From: Diphasiastrum complanatum
Lineage: Eukaryota; Streptophyta; Lycopodiopsida; Lycopodiales; Lycopodiaceae
Length of the DNA: 64,000 nucleotides
Direction: 5' to 3'
Assembly: GCA_029204225.1 (NCBI GenBank)
Contig: CM055097.1
Span: 42,822,858-42,886,857, forward strand
Numbering within the stretch: the first letter of the stretch is position 1; every line of letters begins with the position of its first letter. The translations under genes and the position numbers were made by a program. Under the pieces are notes generated by a model, which searched no databases, was not told where the DNA came from, and saw nothing but the letters and a program-made list of their open reading frames with translations. Shown here piece by piece: positions 43,091 to 55,640 of this stretch.

Positions 43091-46035
43091 CAACGTGCCT
43101 ACAAGTGTTAGTGGCCAAACCATGTTGCTAATAATCGAAATCGTCTTAAAGCTAGTTATACAATGCTTAGACAGTGTTAAAACATGTGTGATTACAAGTT
43201 AGCCATTGGATGTTGTTAAGCTCAAACTCCAGGGCATGCACTGTATATATACTATAGTTAGACGCAATAGCATGGGACCTTCGCGATGATCATTGTAGCT
43301 TGTAACCTTTTTAAGTTCTAATTGTTGTGTGTTGTAATTTGGAATTTGGATTTTGTAATGTTCGTATAATCATAGACCGTCACAATGTCTTTCAACTTTG
43401 TTACAACTTACTTCTCTCATCTTAATCTTCTTGATGATGCCTCTAAACATCTGATAATAACTTTTATGTGACATAATATACATATCCTTAAGCATGAGTT
43501 TGAAATAAACGTGTGAACTTTGAAGCACTAATGTGAAGAGTAATCTTTATCTTGGGTGCAGAATTTTCCTTGCTAACTGTCATTTTCTTCTTAGCCAGCA
43601 CTAGATCTACCTAAGAACCAATTTGACCCAATAGGTGATCGACTGCTAGCTATCCTTAGTCATGCGAAGCGCAAAGCTATTGAATATAAACCTGATTAAT
43701 TGAGCGATATGGCCCAAGTAGCCCAGCTAACAAGCAAACAACTACAGCTGTCATTCATAGGCAACATCAATGTGAGGCTATAGTGAGTGATTTTAAAAAG
43801 CTTAAGGTAGGGTGGCTCAATTTTCCAACTCAAAAAGGTTTTTGGAATTTCACATGTGGAGGTCGCATGAATAGTAGGATCCATAGATGTCGGAGAGCAA
43901 GGAGCATGAAGCATGTCAAGTGAGGTGGGAAAAAGTCGGTGAAAATGAGCGGCACGTTCATCTAGTATAATTGAGATTTTGTCAGTGCGTTGAGAATGAG
44001 TTGTGTATAGTTCATTCTCAACATAAAAACAGTGATGATCCAACAACGTTGCATAGAACAATCCGAACTAGGGCAATCTTTATGGTTTAGGCCTTAATTA
44101 CGATCCAGAAAAAAATTGTCTGCCAACAAAGGTCTTTGAACCTTTATTCGCACTGCTATGGATTCTTCTTCCATCGTGGCTCAGGAGTGAGTTGAAGCCA
44201 TTGTTGGTGCAGTCTCCAAGGTGCAGCCATATTTGTGCTCACACAGCTAGCAATTAGTCAAGCAACAAGCCTAACAGATTCCATAGTTGTGTCTGATATA
44301 AAACGAGCTGATAATGGCGATCAATGACTGCATACAATATATGAAGTGCTTTTTGTTGATCGTTTTTGGAATCTACTCTCGTGACAAAAAGACTGCTCAA
44401 TTTAGGTTTCATAATTAATACTAGGAAAAAGATGAATTGCGAACACAACTACAAGGATGATCTTCTGATGTCAAAAGAAGGACCTCAAAAGTCATTGGGA
44501 TTCGAAAATTGTTTGAAGTGTTTTATTCTCAATTATCATCCTGATTCATGCCCTATATGGACCTCCATATCTTTCTCATGCTCCAAAGTCATCCTCGTAA
44601 TGAGCAGCTATGTTTGTGAGCTGGTCTTGATTCACGTCCGTCTGATCTTTTAGTGGATTACTCCCACCTGATGTTTCATTAGTAGCCATACCTGACGGTA
44701 TGAGTCCTCGCGTCTTGCTCTGGTAATGAGGAATGCGCATGTCAAATTAAATCGTTGGCTTCACAACGCCTTAAAAATCTGAAAGGCAAAACCATAAGCA
44801 TTTTCTATGAATAATTTCAACTTGACCAAGACCTGTCCTAAAGAATTTTTAGATGGTTTTCAATAGGTTTCAGACAAAGATTGGTGAAAATACAGCCCCC
44901 ATTAAATGGTTTTTATAGGGTCCCCCCCCCCGCTCGCGCTCGCTCTCTCTCTCTCAACTGATTCACAGGTTCAAGTGCATTTTCACATCATGCACTTTGG
45001 TTGCAGCAGCTACGTACATGATCTTGGATGATGTAAATCTACAAGGGTAAATCAAGAGAGAGCCATAGATGAGGAGCTTGAGCTGCAAATGGAAATTATG
45101 CTGGAGCTAGAGATGGAGATGGAGTTTATGCTAGATCTGGAGATGGAGTTTATGTGCCTGGAGCTGGAAAAAATGACATTTATGTTTTTTATGTTTCTTC
45201 GTGTATGTGTTTATGTTCATAACGCCCATCACCCATAGGCTGGGAGCTCTTTCACCCTCATATGTTTACAACATCAAAGAAACCATAGGCATGTGCATGC
45301 AATGGCCTCTCCCATGTACAAACCTCTGTAAATAATGTTAAGTATTATTGATGTTTATGTTTTCTATTTGGTCGTGTGTGTTCATGTCAAAGCGCGGGCA
45401 ATGCTTGACAAATACGCGGGGAGGTATCGATAATAGCTAACGTATCCATATGCATCGGATCCCCTATCCCCGCTCCCCTATCCCATGTTGGGCACTAGTG
45501 GTGCATCACACAACATTTTATGCCCTTTGTAGAAGTGAAAGTCAGTGAAAATGAAAAGTATACAACAACAGTTAAAAAGCGTGCATTCGTTCTTTTGAGG
45601 ATTCAAAAACAACCATTGTAAAGGCATATGTATTCAGTGTCCAAAACTAACTTGTGAGATTATGCTCACCACATGTCAGCTTACAGAATTCTTCAAAACT
45701 GTGCTTCTTGCAGTGAATGTGCTATACAATGTACACTGTAAAGGGCACAATGACACAAGATGAGTAAATTACCAGTGCAGGCGCTTTTCTTTTGAAACAT
45801 CCTTACTATACTTAAAATCTATTAAAGCAATATTTACATATCTTCACTCTGGTCGAAACACAATATTGATTTCATCATAGCACAATGATTTGACACAATG
45901 ATCATTTGATTTTTAATTTACAATCATGATCACATAATAATCATTTTATTATTAGTCCACACTTATTTAAAGCCTAAAAATAATTTCATTTACTTTTAAA
46001 TCAATCATAGGGTTGTTTATTTATCAAAATATTGT
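43091..46035. other. Unassigned sequence with a short CT tract
   Basis: No recognised gene. A minus-strand open frame (43696-44061, 121 codons) shows no family motif. A run of ten C followed by a short CTCG/CT tract lies at 44924-44956. Near 45085-45155 the phrase GGAGATGGAGTTTATG is repeated. Confidence 0.35.
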
Positions 46036-46039
46036 TCAA

Positions 46040-46475
46040 CACACATGACAATATAAAATTACAATTCTCTGGATTTTTCTCTGGAGATTTGCCACGCGTG
46101 GCAAATCTCCAAAATTACAACAAGTATATTTTGCCACGCGTGGCAATATAAAAATACAGTTCTTTGGAATTTTCTCTGGAGATTTGCCATGCGTGGCAGT
46201 GCCACGCGTGGCAAATCTCCAAAATAAGTGAATATCATATGTCAGGTCAGAGGCGGTTAAATAACAGCCTTGCGTGGCACTTCCACGCATGGCTTTACCA
46301 CGCCGCACAATTTTTTTGAATTTTGGTTTAAAAAAATTTGCGTGGCACTGCCACCCGTGGCAGAGCTACGAGAAAAAAAAAAATCAATCCCGGAGCCACC
46401 TCCAGCCTGGATTTGACCGACAGGCTCCCCGGAAAATTTTTGTTGTAGATGTACCACGCGTGGCAGTGCTCATGG
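46040..46475. repeat. Cluster of CCACGCGTGG palindromes
   Basis: TTGCCACGCGTGGCAA-type palindromes occur at 46083-46110 (perfect over 28 bases, extending to GGAGATTT/AAATCTCC), 46131-46146 and 46197-46220, with single-base variants at 46183-46199, 46260-46300, 46338-46365 and 46451-46465. It is non-coding. It resembles the word-cluster elements in the transporter introns, but no terminal repeat or target duplication was found. Confidence 0.75.
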
Positions 46476-47462
46476 GATCGACAGACTTTGGGTGTTAGGC
46501 ATTCGACTCGCCTCCCAAGGCCCGTATGTTTCAACGAGTGACCTGGGCGGGGTGGTCTAAGTGTGAAATTTTCACTATAATAATGCGTTCTTTCCTAGCT
46601 CGGGAGGTGTGTTTCACCCTCGCCAGGTATTAATACCGCCTCTGTGTTTCAAGAGGGTCGGTCATATGTCATTTTAAGTAGTACTATGATGCATAACTTA
46701 TAGACATATGGAATTTCCACTCACGCAATCCACTTCACTTCAACAATTGTGAAACTGTCAAGCAGTCATAAAAAGTATCATGTCAAGCGTGCACATATAT
46801 TGACTTGGTATCTGTTCATAGCACCAATTCGTAAATCATTTAGATCACTAATACATTATACTAAAGCAGTTCGAAAAGAATAGCATAAACAGTGTTAGCT
46901 ATTTTTTTCTCCTTCTACCAATCATTCCATCTACGTTACCACATACAAGCCATGCAACTTTTTTGACAATTATTGATTGCTAATATTCATGCTATCAGGC
47001 CATTCTAGTTACTTAATACAGTCATTGTATTGATCAATAACAACATATCTATAGTTCTATCTAGTTAGGCAAAGTAGAAGATTCTATGTTTCATTCCACA
47101 CCACTACTTATGAATGAAGAAATTAGTAATGGCATAGGCACTAGTAGCAACCGACAATAACGTCGACCAAACAGCCAGCAGACGGAGCAACGTTTTGATT
47201 GTGCCCACATTAATGAACAAGGATCTAACATCATACAACCCATCAATAGCTTACCAAACTCATAATGGATATTAAAAACATACCTCAAGTACTTCCCGAA
47301 ACTGGTCGATTCTCCTCAAGTTTGCTCCTGCATGTCACTTCTGCAGGTCCACGGTATACTGTTTGTCCAACGGGTCCACTAATAATCAACCACTTGTCAA
47401 TCTTTCTCATGGCTTCCTTACCGACTCGATTCAGATTTACTCCTAACTACGCAATGACTGTG

Positions 47463-48265
47463 TCACTTCTCACGGTATGGTGCCGCTGGATAACTTCTTA
47501 TCCGTGATTTCCCTGATCCTGCCCTAGCGGCAGCTATTGCTTGAACGACACCATATGCATCAAGAGCACCAAGTCGATCTGTGGCCTCAAGAACGCCTAC
47601 AAGTATTGCAGACCTAAGGGATGCAGCAAACTCCTCATCATATTACACACGATAAAATCCAGTTTGCACAACATTGAGCTTCAACCAGTCATTTCTATGC
47701 TCTTAACTAATGTCCTCAGTACTCGGTAGCACTAGATACACGAGCTACGCTCCGCTCTGTACAACTATTATCAGATGATTTCACATTGTATGTTACATAC
47801 ACACACTTCACGACCTTTGGCAGGTAGACAATCTGCGGCCTCCATAGAGTGACAATTTCTACATTATCACTTTAGTCACAGTTTTCAGATCATGCGCCCC
47901 ACAGATAGGCCTCACGATTTCTCCAGACAGCGTCGCGCTTAGATCATAGGTATTTCTCCTTCAATCACCTTCCACTGGGATACTCATGGTATGAGGTTTA
48001 CTTACGATTTTCAGAAGGTAACAACTACATCCATGTGGCAGCGTATATAGCACTGCAGCCTCTTACTGATCAATGATACGTTGACAGATCGCGCTCACAA
48101 TTACACGTTTGATCTCCATATTCAGGTATCAACAACACAAACTGGCGCTAACGAGTCTGCTGAGCTGCGGTCCGTGCCATTCAAGCGCGATTCTGACTGA
48201 TCCTTGACAACGTGCTCGATGTGCTCCAGGGAGAGGCGGCTAGGCTAGCCATATTCTAGCTGTCA
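47463..48265 (-). pseudogene. M1 aminopeptidase (APM1-like) pseudogene
   Basis: On the minus strand, one frame near 47463-47697 reads DWLKLNVVQTGFYRV, a stop, then YDEEFAASLRSAILVGVLEA and TDRLGALDAYGV, ending APYREK and a stop. This matches the conserved C-terminal part of plant aminopeptidase M1 (WIKLNVDQTGFYRVKYDEEL). The stop replaces the Lys codon of RVKYD (AAA to TAA). Upstream (48090-48260) fragments such as SLEHIEHVVKDQS and LNGTDRSS fit only loosely. Zinc-site motifs (HEXXH) are not present. It is GC-richer than its surroundings. Clearly inactive. Confidence 0.72.
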
Positions 48266-48529
48266 TTGGTCATCATTAGACAATGCTAACCTTCCTACGT
48301 TAGCTCAGACTGCGCTCAGATGGATGGAGGTTTCATGGTTAACCAAATAGTGATACTTCGAACCATTTGTCAACTCCAGAAAAGTCTCAGACGATATAAT
48401 AATTGCGTGGCTCCCGCTCTTTGCTTCCTAAGTTCTTAGAACTGTCTGAGAGTAGCTGTCTGATGTAGGAAGCGCCTTAGGCCCTTACACAACTGCATTG
48501 ATATATATATCACAAGAAAAATATGACAA

Positions 48530-48900
48530 GTTCCTAGATGTAAAAAAAGAAGTTTTTTAGTAGTTGTGATTGAACACAACTAGGGAAAAGGAAATACTAG
48601 GAAACTTGAAACCATTTCCTAGATGACACTAGGGAAATTAACTTTAAAATTTCCGGTAAGAGACAATGATAAACTTTTTCCTATGTAGGAAAATAAGGTT
48701 TGCAAAGATTCTTCATATAGGAATATTAACTTTCAAATTTCCTAGATAAGATCTTTTGAGCTTTTCTATATAGGAAAATAAGAGTTTTCAAAAAAAATTC
48801 TCATCTAAAAAATTAACATTCAAATTTTCTTTATAAAATCTCTTTAAATTTTTCCTATGTAGTAAAATAAAGTTTGCATTTAAAATTTCCTAGATAATAA
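48530..48900. repeat. CTAGGAAAA-word region, copy 2
   Basis: Same word-rich AT sequence as 39590-39900, with TTTCCTAGAT and CTAGGGAAA repeated. No ends were established. Confidence 0.5.
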
Positions 48901-48956
48901 ATTACATTTATAAAAAAGTGTATATTAACATGTGCATTGATATTTCATCACAGCCT

Positions 48957-49656
48957 ATTGATACAGTTGTTGAAAAGTTGTCATCGCCATCTTCTGGGAG
49001 CATTTTGCAAAATGCAGTAAGTATTTATCGATTCAAATATTTATTTATGGCCATGTCAATATACAAAAAAATAACTTGAAAGCTAATGTAAAAAAATATG
49101 TTTAATCATGAAGTGTGTTATGTACCATTTTCAAGTTGAGGATGAAGAATGTTATCGTCCATCTCTTCCTGAATTTCCCTAGGGTGTCGTAAGATTCTTT
49201 TGTTCAAATGTTTTCTATTCATATTTACATTATGTGATCCTTTTATGACAAGATTCTAAAATTTTCTTTTTTTTTATATCATGAAAAAGACACTACGGAG
49301 CTTTTTGATGAGGTAATGTTTTTTATTTTTCTCTCTCTCTAAGTGCTTTAATCATGGTGTATGGGTTAATTAATTCATATTTTTTTCATTTTATTCTTTT
49401 TGTTGCGTGTAAATAATGTTGTACAAGCTCATATGTTTTTTGTATCACATTAATAAGTTGACTTTGTTTGATGTTTTTGTTGAGGCAGGAATATAGTGAT
49501 AGTGTCTATGAACCTGTCTCAAATGATATGAGTTTTACGGAAATAATGGACGAGCCATCTTTGCAGGCTCGCACTTCGAAGGAGTTGTATGCAAATTTAG
49601 GAAAATATTATTCGACCACTTTTCATTTGGGGCTATCGTGCGAAAAAGTTCATTGA
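48957..49656 (+). pseudogene. Possible spliced transposon-type gene fragment
   Basis: Several short open pieces have splice-like borders: DTVVEKLSSPSSGSILQNA followed by GTAAGT (49018), DEECYRPSLPEFP with a stop, TTELFDE followed by GTAATG (49313), and a longer piece after ttgaggcag (49489) reading EYSDSVYEPVSNDMSFTEIM. Acidic and Ser-rich like the linker of the SET gene at 56.7 kb. No family is identified; this is weak evidence. Confidence 0.3.
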
Positions 49657-50056
49657 AAATTGATAATAGTAGTGACATTATTGATGAGGTCATCCAATTT
49701 CTTTTTCAAGAAAAAAAAATTGTCCTGGATGACTACATGCCTGAGAAATGAGGGTTACATAATGTGCATGTGTGCAACTAAATTGCACAAGGATTGATGA
49801 GTTTGTGTTGTCGAATATTGTGGAATTTCATTTTTGAATTCCTCAAATAGTACATTTATTGTCTAATAAAAGGACGAAGTTGATTCATATTTCAAATTTT
49901 TTGCTATGTATGAAAACCATTCAAATTGCAATTTTCAATTAATGAATAATCTTTTCGTTGTAAATTTTTGTTTTTAAATTCTTTAGATGTTTATTTATGC
50001 ATATTGTAAAAATGAAAAAGATTTTCATATGTCAAAAAGATTTGTACAAAAAAAAT

Positions 50057-50540
50057 TTATATTTTCATGTATAGAGAAAATAAAAAATATCCTATTTTTA
50101 TCGAATCTTGCAACTCATTGTTTCGGAGGTCTAAATTTGATGTGTTGGGCAAAGCATCTTTTAGCCAAGAATGAACGACATGCAAATTAGACAAGTAAAC
50201 AACATGGTGTTCATGATAATACTTTGCTAAAAGATTGCGCCCATATAATTTATTTTCCTCCCTGTTCTTTTTCTTTGGGACACAAAATATGTCCTCATAC
50301 GTTGGTATTGGTATCTTCACCAACGACGTGTCATTAACAATGTGACCAGAATGGATAGAAGGCTCTATCCGCGTACCTGCATTGCTTCCCTGTGGAGTTG
50401 AAGACAAACTTTGATTCTCCACAATGGAACCATTATGTGTCACATTACTTTGGAAAAAGGACATAAACTGAGAAGACAATAATAGCTTTTGCAACATAGC
50501 CATTTCTTGTGGACTAAAATTTTCCATTCTCAAAAGTGGA
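50057..50540 (-). pseudogene. Unidentified transposon-associated ORF
   Basis: The minus-strand frame starts MENFSPQEMAMLQKLLLSSQ near 50527 and continues through a polar region to HDLxxN-type sequence (SNLDLRNNELQD). No domain is recognised. It lies 3' of the BAH-like gene on the same strand, the place where CACTA-type elements often carry an accessory gene. Confidence 0.4.
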
Positions 50541-51014
50541 ATATTATCTACATAAATTGGATAAGAAAAAAATTTCAAAACATATCTATAAAATGAAAAT
50601 TTTCACAGCAATATAGCATCTTGACTCAATCTACTTCTTAAAACAAAACAAATTATGTAATTAATAGGTCCACATATGTCACACAAATTGATACTTGTAA
50701 CATACTAAGATACACTTGTTCATAACATACTAAGATACTAAAAAAATTAATAGGCATAAGTATTGTAGTGAAAACTTATTGACAATTATAAAGTTTCAAC
50801 ACTTTGTTTAAAAATTAACAAACATAAATAAAAATATTGCAATGTGAGTTTGTTATCATTTACCAAGATTGAACATACTTCTCTACATGTCATGATACCA
50901 AGATACGGGTATTAGTCTTCGAATTCCATCTACCACTAATCTACGAGTTTCTATGACATGCCAATTATTCAAAACGGCAACACAATTATCCATATGCACA
51001 GATGCTCTTTCTAT

Positions 51015-51896
51015 CTAATCTATACTCTGTCTCTGGCTTCCATGCCTCTCATTTTTAATCCAATCCACTCTTATATTTTTGTTCTCTCTGTCAACATCTC
51101 TAACTACTGCATGTCGGAAATCTTTCAATCCTATTTCTACTAAAACAATGTCTTGTTCCTCAAGCCATGGAGGAACACAACCTGGACAGCCATATGCCAA
51201 TAACCTCTTTCGTATAGTTAAATCTTTAACTTCATACGCAATACATTCACAACCATGATAAAAGAGAATGAACTTATGTAAGAGACGTGTGGTTGGCCTT
51301 ATGGAATTCCAATCATATTGAGCATATGTGTTTTGAATAGCACTCATGCATGTTATATCATCAATCTTTAGTTGCTCTTCGTTGTTTATGACCACAATAC
51401 ATTGATTGAAGTACTTGGCGCCAAAAAACATCATGTGATCTCCATCATTTTGCATAGCGAACAATGACGTGATATGAGCTTTCCAATGACCAACATTAGT
51501 GACAGAGTTGGTGTCATCGGTTTCAACAGTCACATAATCTCCTATTGCATAGATATCACCAGCAAAAAATACTTTATTGTAAGCAGTTACACGTTCAAAG
51601 CATCCATTATCTCTGTCAATTCCCCAGAAGTTTTCGGCATATTGGATTTCCTCAGTCGTAGGCGTCCTACAATTTTTTCTTTTTCTAGTTATAGCTAGAA
51701 CCTTCTTGCATATTATCTCCTCACATAAAAACCCGCAACTATGCATCATGTATGCTTTCCAAATTTCTTTTGCCTTTGAAACAGATGACACCTCTAGAAT
51801 TCCATGCTTGTGGAAAGGAAGACACTCCAAATTTTTTCGTATTTGTATTTCATAACCATCTGGCAAAACAAGATTTGTATTTAAAAGATCTAGCAT
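51015..51896 (-). pseudogene. Transposon protein with BAH-like domain (C-terminal part of transposase gene)
   Basis: An open frame of 293 codons. The middle part reads YAIGDYVTVETDD, then VGHWKAHITSLFAMQNDGDH and MMFFGAKYFNQC, which follows the layout of a bromo-adjacent homology (BAH) domain (GDYVxVxxDD, interaction strand, KYF/RWF strand). A later part, PGCVPPWLEEQDIVLVE and IRVDWIKNERHG, resembles a small beta-rich domain. Frames upstream (51850-52107) join it to the transposase. BAH is inferred from pattern only. Confidence 0.55.
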
Positions 51897-54417
51897 TCAC
51901 AAAGTCGGAAGAAGACATCCTTGTCCATCTGAATATTACAAAATGTGGATATGAACACTTTTCTCCTAAAAAACTGAGAGTACGTAATCTCATTGCTCTT
52001 CCTGTTTGTAGAAATATTGACATATGTAGAAACCTTGCGCCCAAAGTCATAGCACCAGTATACAACATGGGATCCATGTCGATATATGTCATCCAACATC
52101 TCACCATTTCCTACAAACAATCACAAGCAAGACATTTGTTGTCAATGCAACTATAATATAACAAAAATCAATCAAAAACATGTCATGTCACTAGTACCCG
52201 CAAGATGCTCTAACGGCGCAGAATTGGGACCATAATACTCCTCGTTACGGACCCTCCAAGAAACAAATAGTGATCGAGCCACAACAAGACTATCTTGAGA
52301 CCATCCTTTGTCTCTGCTGTAGTTGTAGAAAATGTGTGCAATGTCAATCAATAGAAGACCGAGCTCCAACAAAGATTTTGATATGCCAACTATGTTGCAC
52401 AAAATATTTGGTAGACACCATTGGACAAACTTTTGAATTTCTTCTACTTTGAAGCTCTTGTAATACTTGCTAGGGACGTTTGGCCAATGACCGTAACGTA
52501 CAGAAGATGGTGCCACTTCATACACATTTCTAACGATGGTGTCAATTATTTTTTTCCGTCATTTGTGCACTCATTCATTAGGTTGAGTATGTACTTGCGA
52601 AATATATTCAACAACAAGATGTGCATAGCATCATACACCAAGTTTGTTGAGAGATGAAAGCTATACAAAGCATTTAATTTCCAAAGAATGGATTCTCTCG
52701 ACAACCCAGCATTTTTTAGTATTTCTTTTTTTTCATTCCGATTGCAAGTCTTATTACGCATCGACAATGCATCAATCATCTCATTAGTTCATCGTTTGGG
52801 AGGAGGATATCTTGCCTGGTATCGATTCCCACCATAAACCTAGCGACCAATCGGACCATTGTAAGTTTGATCGAAAGTAGCTTCGATGTTGTCCCTCCGA
52901 CAAAAAAAATTGACCACCATTTTTGGAGAGTCCGATTTTAAATTGTGTCGGATGGTCCCCAGTCACCATCATTAGCATAGCACAAAGTGACAATTCTTTG
53001 ACATGGTTTGATTTGGAGTAAAGATTTCCGAGGGAGGATAATTATAGTACAAGCTAATTTCCTCAAGAAATAGATGTTCTAGCCCTTCCACCAGCGGCTC
53101 TAAGAATGATGTGAACGAGTCTTCAACGGTGCGAATAAGCTTTTTGCAACTAAGAGGTATGAACAGCACAGGTAGAATGTCTGGTATTGATGATTTTCCA
53201 GCATTGAATAACCTAACCTCCACAACATAACAGTCTTTTTGAGTGGTTCGGGATGCTTGAAATCCATCTGTATGCAAAAGTAAAGCAAAGTTCCTTGGAT
53301 CTCCTTGTCATGAAGAGCTTAGAAGCGTTAGTGCTTGGGTGTGAGCAAAACACTAGCAATAAAATAAAAATAATTGACGTGCAACTACGAATACCTTGCA
53401 CATTCTTCTCGTGCACACGATGGAAGAACGACATGAAATGCATATAAAGTCATATACACCTCTGTGCTCATCCCAACTATCTTTGAGTATTTGGCATCTT
53501 TTTGGAAATGTTGTGTAGGTATGCTTGCAAAAACTTTGCTCGCATACAACTGGCAACTCAAATGGTGAATGTGGATTCCAGAAAGCTTGTGTTTCCCGAC
53601 ATGTTTCCCCATCCCAAAACTCATTTATGTGTTCTGGATGCTTGTTTTTTTGCTTGCCCAACCAACGTTCTCTATTTATCCACATTGTTTGTAACTCGTG
53701 ACAAATTTTCCTGCTTCTTAGGAGGAGCTACAGCTGGGGACCAATCGGAGCATATTCAAAGGGAACCATGTCTTTTCTTGGTTTCATGCATTTCGTGCAT
53801 TTTTCACAACAAGATGAACAATTTTGCTTAAGAATCTTTTTTCCATGTAAGTTTTCTTGGCAAAGGCAATAAACTACATCATTGACATAGTTATCTTCTT
53901 TGCTAGGACGATAAACCAATGGGCTATGGGGACTGCTTTCCGAACCAGTACACAATCTGAAGCTCTGAATATCATGAATACCTAGACCTGCATACATGGC
54001 AATCATTTGAATCCAACATGTTGGGATGTTGACTCCCTTGAGATCTCCATTCCAGGTAGTAGGAAGTTGAACCAAAAATTTTGAAAGACTTGATTTAGTT
54101 TTTGTTTCGACAATTGCTCCCTTTTTTGAACGAGTCATATCTCCAAACAAAATATGTAACATTTCATCTTGAAATTGTATGGGCATTTGATATTTGTCCC
54201 ACAATGCCTGCAATTCTATGCACTTCTCTATAATTTGGTCTTCCAGAGAAAGCTCTTGTGGTTCCTCCCTATAGTATCGAGGGATGTCTTGCATGTCATG
54301 TTTGTTGGTTGTATGTGGAGGAGATGAACTGCCTGATCCAATTTCATCATTGTCGAAAGTATCTTCTGGCAATAAATCCCATCTACTAGCAATATTATTA
54401 TACCTTGCTTGAAGCAC
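51890..54417 (-). pseudogene. Decayed Tnp2/EnSpm-like transposase
   Basis: On the minus strand, from 54417: a leader with acidic linker, PYEYAP-type start of the catalytic gene (VPFEYAPIGP), RERWLGKQKNKHPEHINEFW, LLHTDGFQASRTTQKDCYVV, TGDHPTQFKIGLSKNGGQFF, then in another frame CRRDNIEATFDQTYNGPIG, NLVYDAMHILLLNIFRKYI, and KFVQWCLPNILCNIVGISKS with YYGPNSAPLEHLAG. The order (DHP-GG-C knuckle, DAMH, C-terminal helical region) is that of Tnp2-type EnSpm transposases. At least two frameshifts and two internal stops (near 52795 and 52838) show it is dead. Confidence 0.68.
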
Positions 54418-54742
54418 TTGGTTCTAGCAAAAGTAGCCGGATGAACCAATTTACGCCCGGAGCAATGTGTTTTGCAATCACACTCTTCTAGTTCGTCTCA
54501 CAACATCTGAAGCATGTTGTGCTGGTTGCAATACTTCCCTCTATCATGTTCGATCTTGTAAGACATGTCTTATGCTATAATGGACATTCTGAGACATGTC
54601 TTGATGATGATGCATATTATAAACACGAGTAGATACATATGAGACCCCAAGAGGTGTGTGCCTACACTTATAGTTGCATGTGCATCTACGAAGGTTGGAT
54701 CTTGAAACTCCTGAAATCTATCATAAAAAAACAACACAACAA

Positions 54743-54834
54743 TGCTTGATCATTAAACTACTCTTTTCCCAAATGAAAAAATTATGTGTGCTTGATCATT
54801 AAACTACTCTTTTCCCAAATGAAAAAATTATGTA
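54743..54834. repeat. 46-bp tandem duplication
   Basis: TGCTTGATCATTAAACTACT begins at 54743 and again at 54789. The two 46-base copies are identical. It is non-coding. Confidence 0.9.
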
Positions 54835-55061
54835 ATTGTTGCACATGCCTAACATATACAATAGAAATAAATGGGTACTCTCTAAAAAATGGATGCTCTC
54901 TCAAAAAAAAAGGCGCTTTCTCTAGAGGCTTAGAAACGTGATAGGCTCATTTCACGCACATGCCTAAAGTATTTATGCCAACAATAATTATGTCATTGAA
55001 GAGAAACGAACTTGCAACGTTAAGTCTCAGAGTCTAAGAGAGATGGAGGCTCAATCTAGAA

Positions 55062-55640
55062 AGTTGTAGATTTCCCACATGATATGTAAGAATTGTTACA
55101 ATTGGCATGTGATATTATGCGTAGTGCTTAGGATAGAGCTAAGCACTATGCCGATTTTAAGAGATCCCCCAAAGGTTTTTAAAGTTGATGATTGGGTATA
55201 TCTTAGAATTCCAAAAGATTCTAAGACTATGCGTACTGGAAAGCATTATAATTTGTCTACTAGATATTGTAGATCACTTCAGACTATTAAGAAAATTATT
55301 TCTTTAGCTTACGAATTTGATTTGAGGACAAGTCGACTGCTCATTCAGTGTTTCATGTAAGCTGACATAAACTAAGTTTACATGAAGGTGATATAGTTGG
55401 ATCTGATGAAGATCTTACCCATTTGGAAGATTTATCACTTAGTGTATCTTTGGAACTTGAAAGAGTACTCAAGATCATAGGTAAACAATTGAAAAGTCTT
55501 ATTATCTCTGAGTGCTTGATTAGGTGGAAGGGTCGGATTGAGGATGATGATTTATGGGAAAGAGTTGAAAGCTTATATAAAGTAGATCTGGACCTAGTTT
55601 TCACTTTTGACGACAAACGTAGTTCAAGGGGGGAATAATG
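55062..55640 (+). pseudogene. Ty3-gypsy integrase C-terminal tail
   Basis: The frame reads PPKVFKVDDWVYLRIPKDSK, then AYEFDLRT, then after a frame change HEGDIVGSDEDL-type sequence, SLELERVLKIIGKQLKSLII and SECLIRWKGRIEDDDLWERV. This is the integrase C-terminal domain with a chromo-like end (LIRWKGxxxDDxxWE). It ends in a purine tract (CAAGGGGGGAA) and AATGTTATGTC, the probable 3' LTR start. No other gypsy domain is nearby. Confidence 0.8.

Noticed and set aside
43696-44061. 121-codon minus-strand open frame
   Set aside because: No recognisable domain, no neighbours of the same strand, and no splice or start context worth trusting.
46040-46475. CRISPR-like or operator array
   Set aside because: The palindromes are irregularly spaced and in a plant genome context; there are no equal spacers.
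46500-46660. Possible tRNA-derived SINE or RNA gene
   Set aside because: A few bases resemble a B box (GCATTCGACTCGCC), but no A box or cloverleaf was found.
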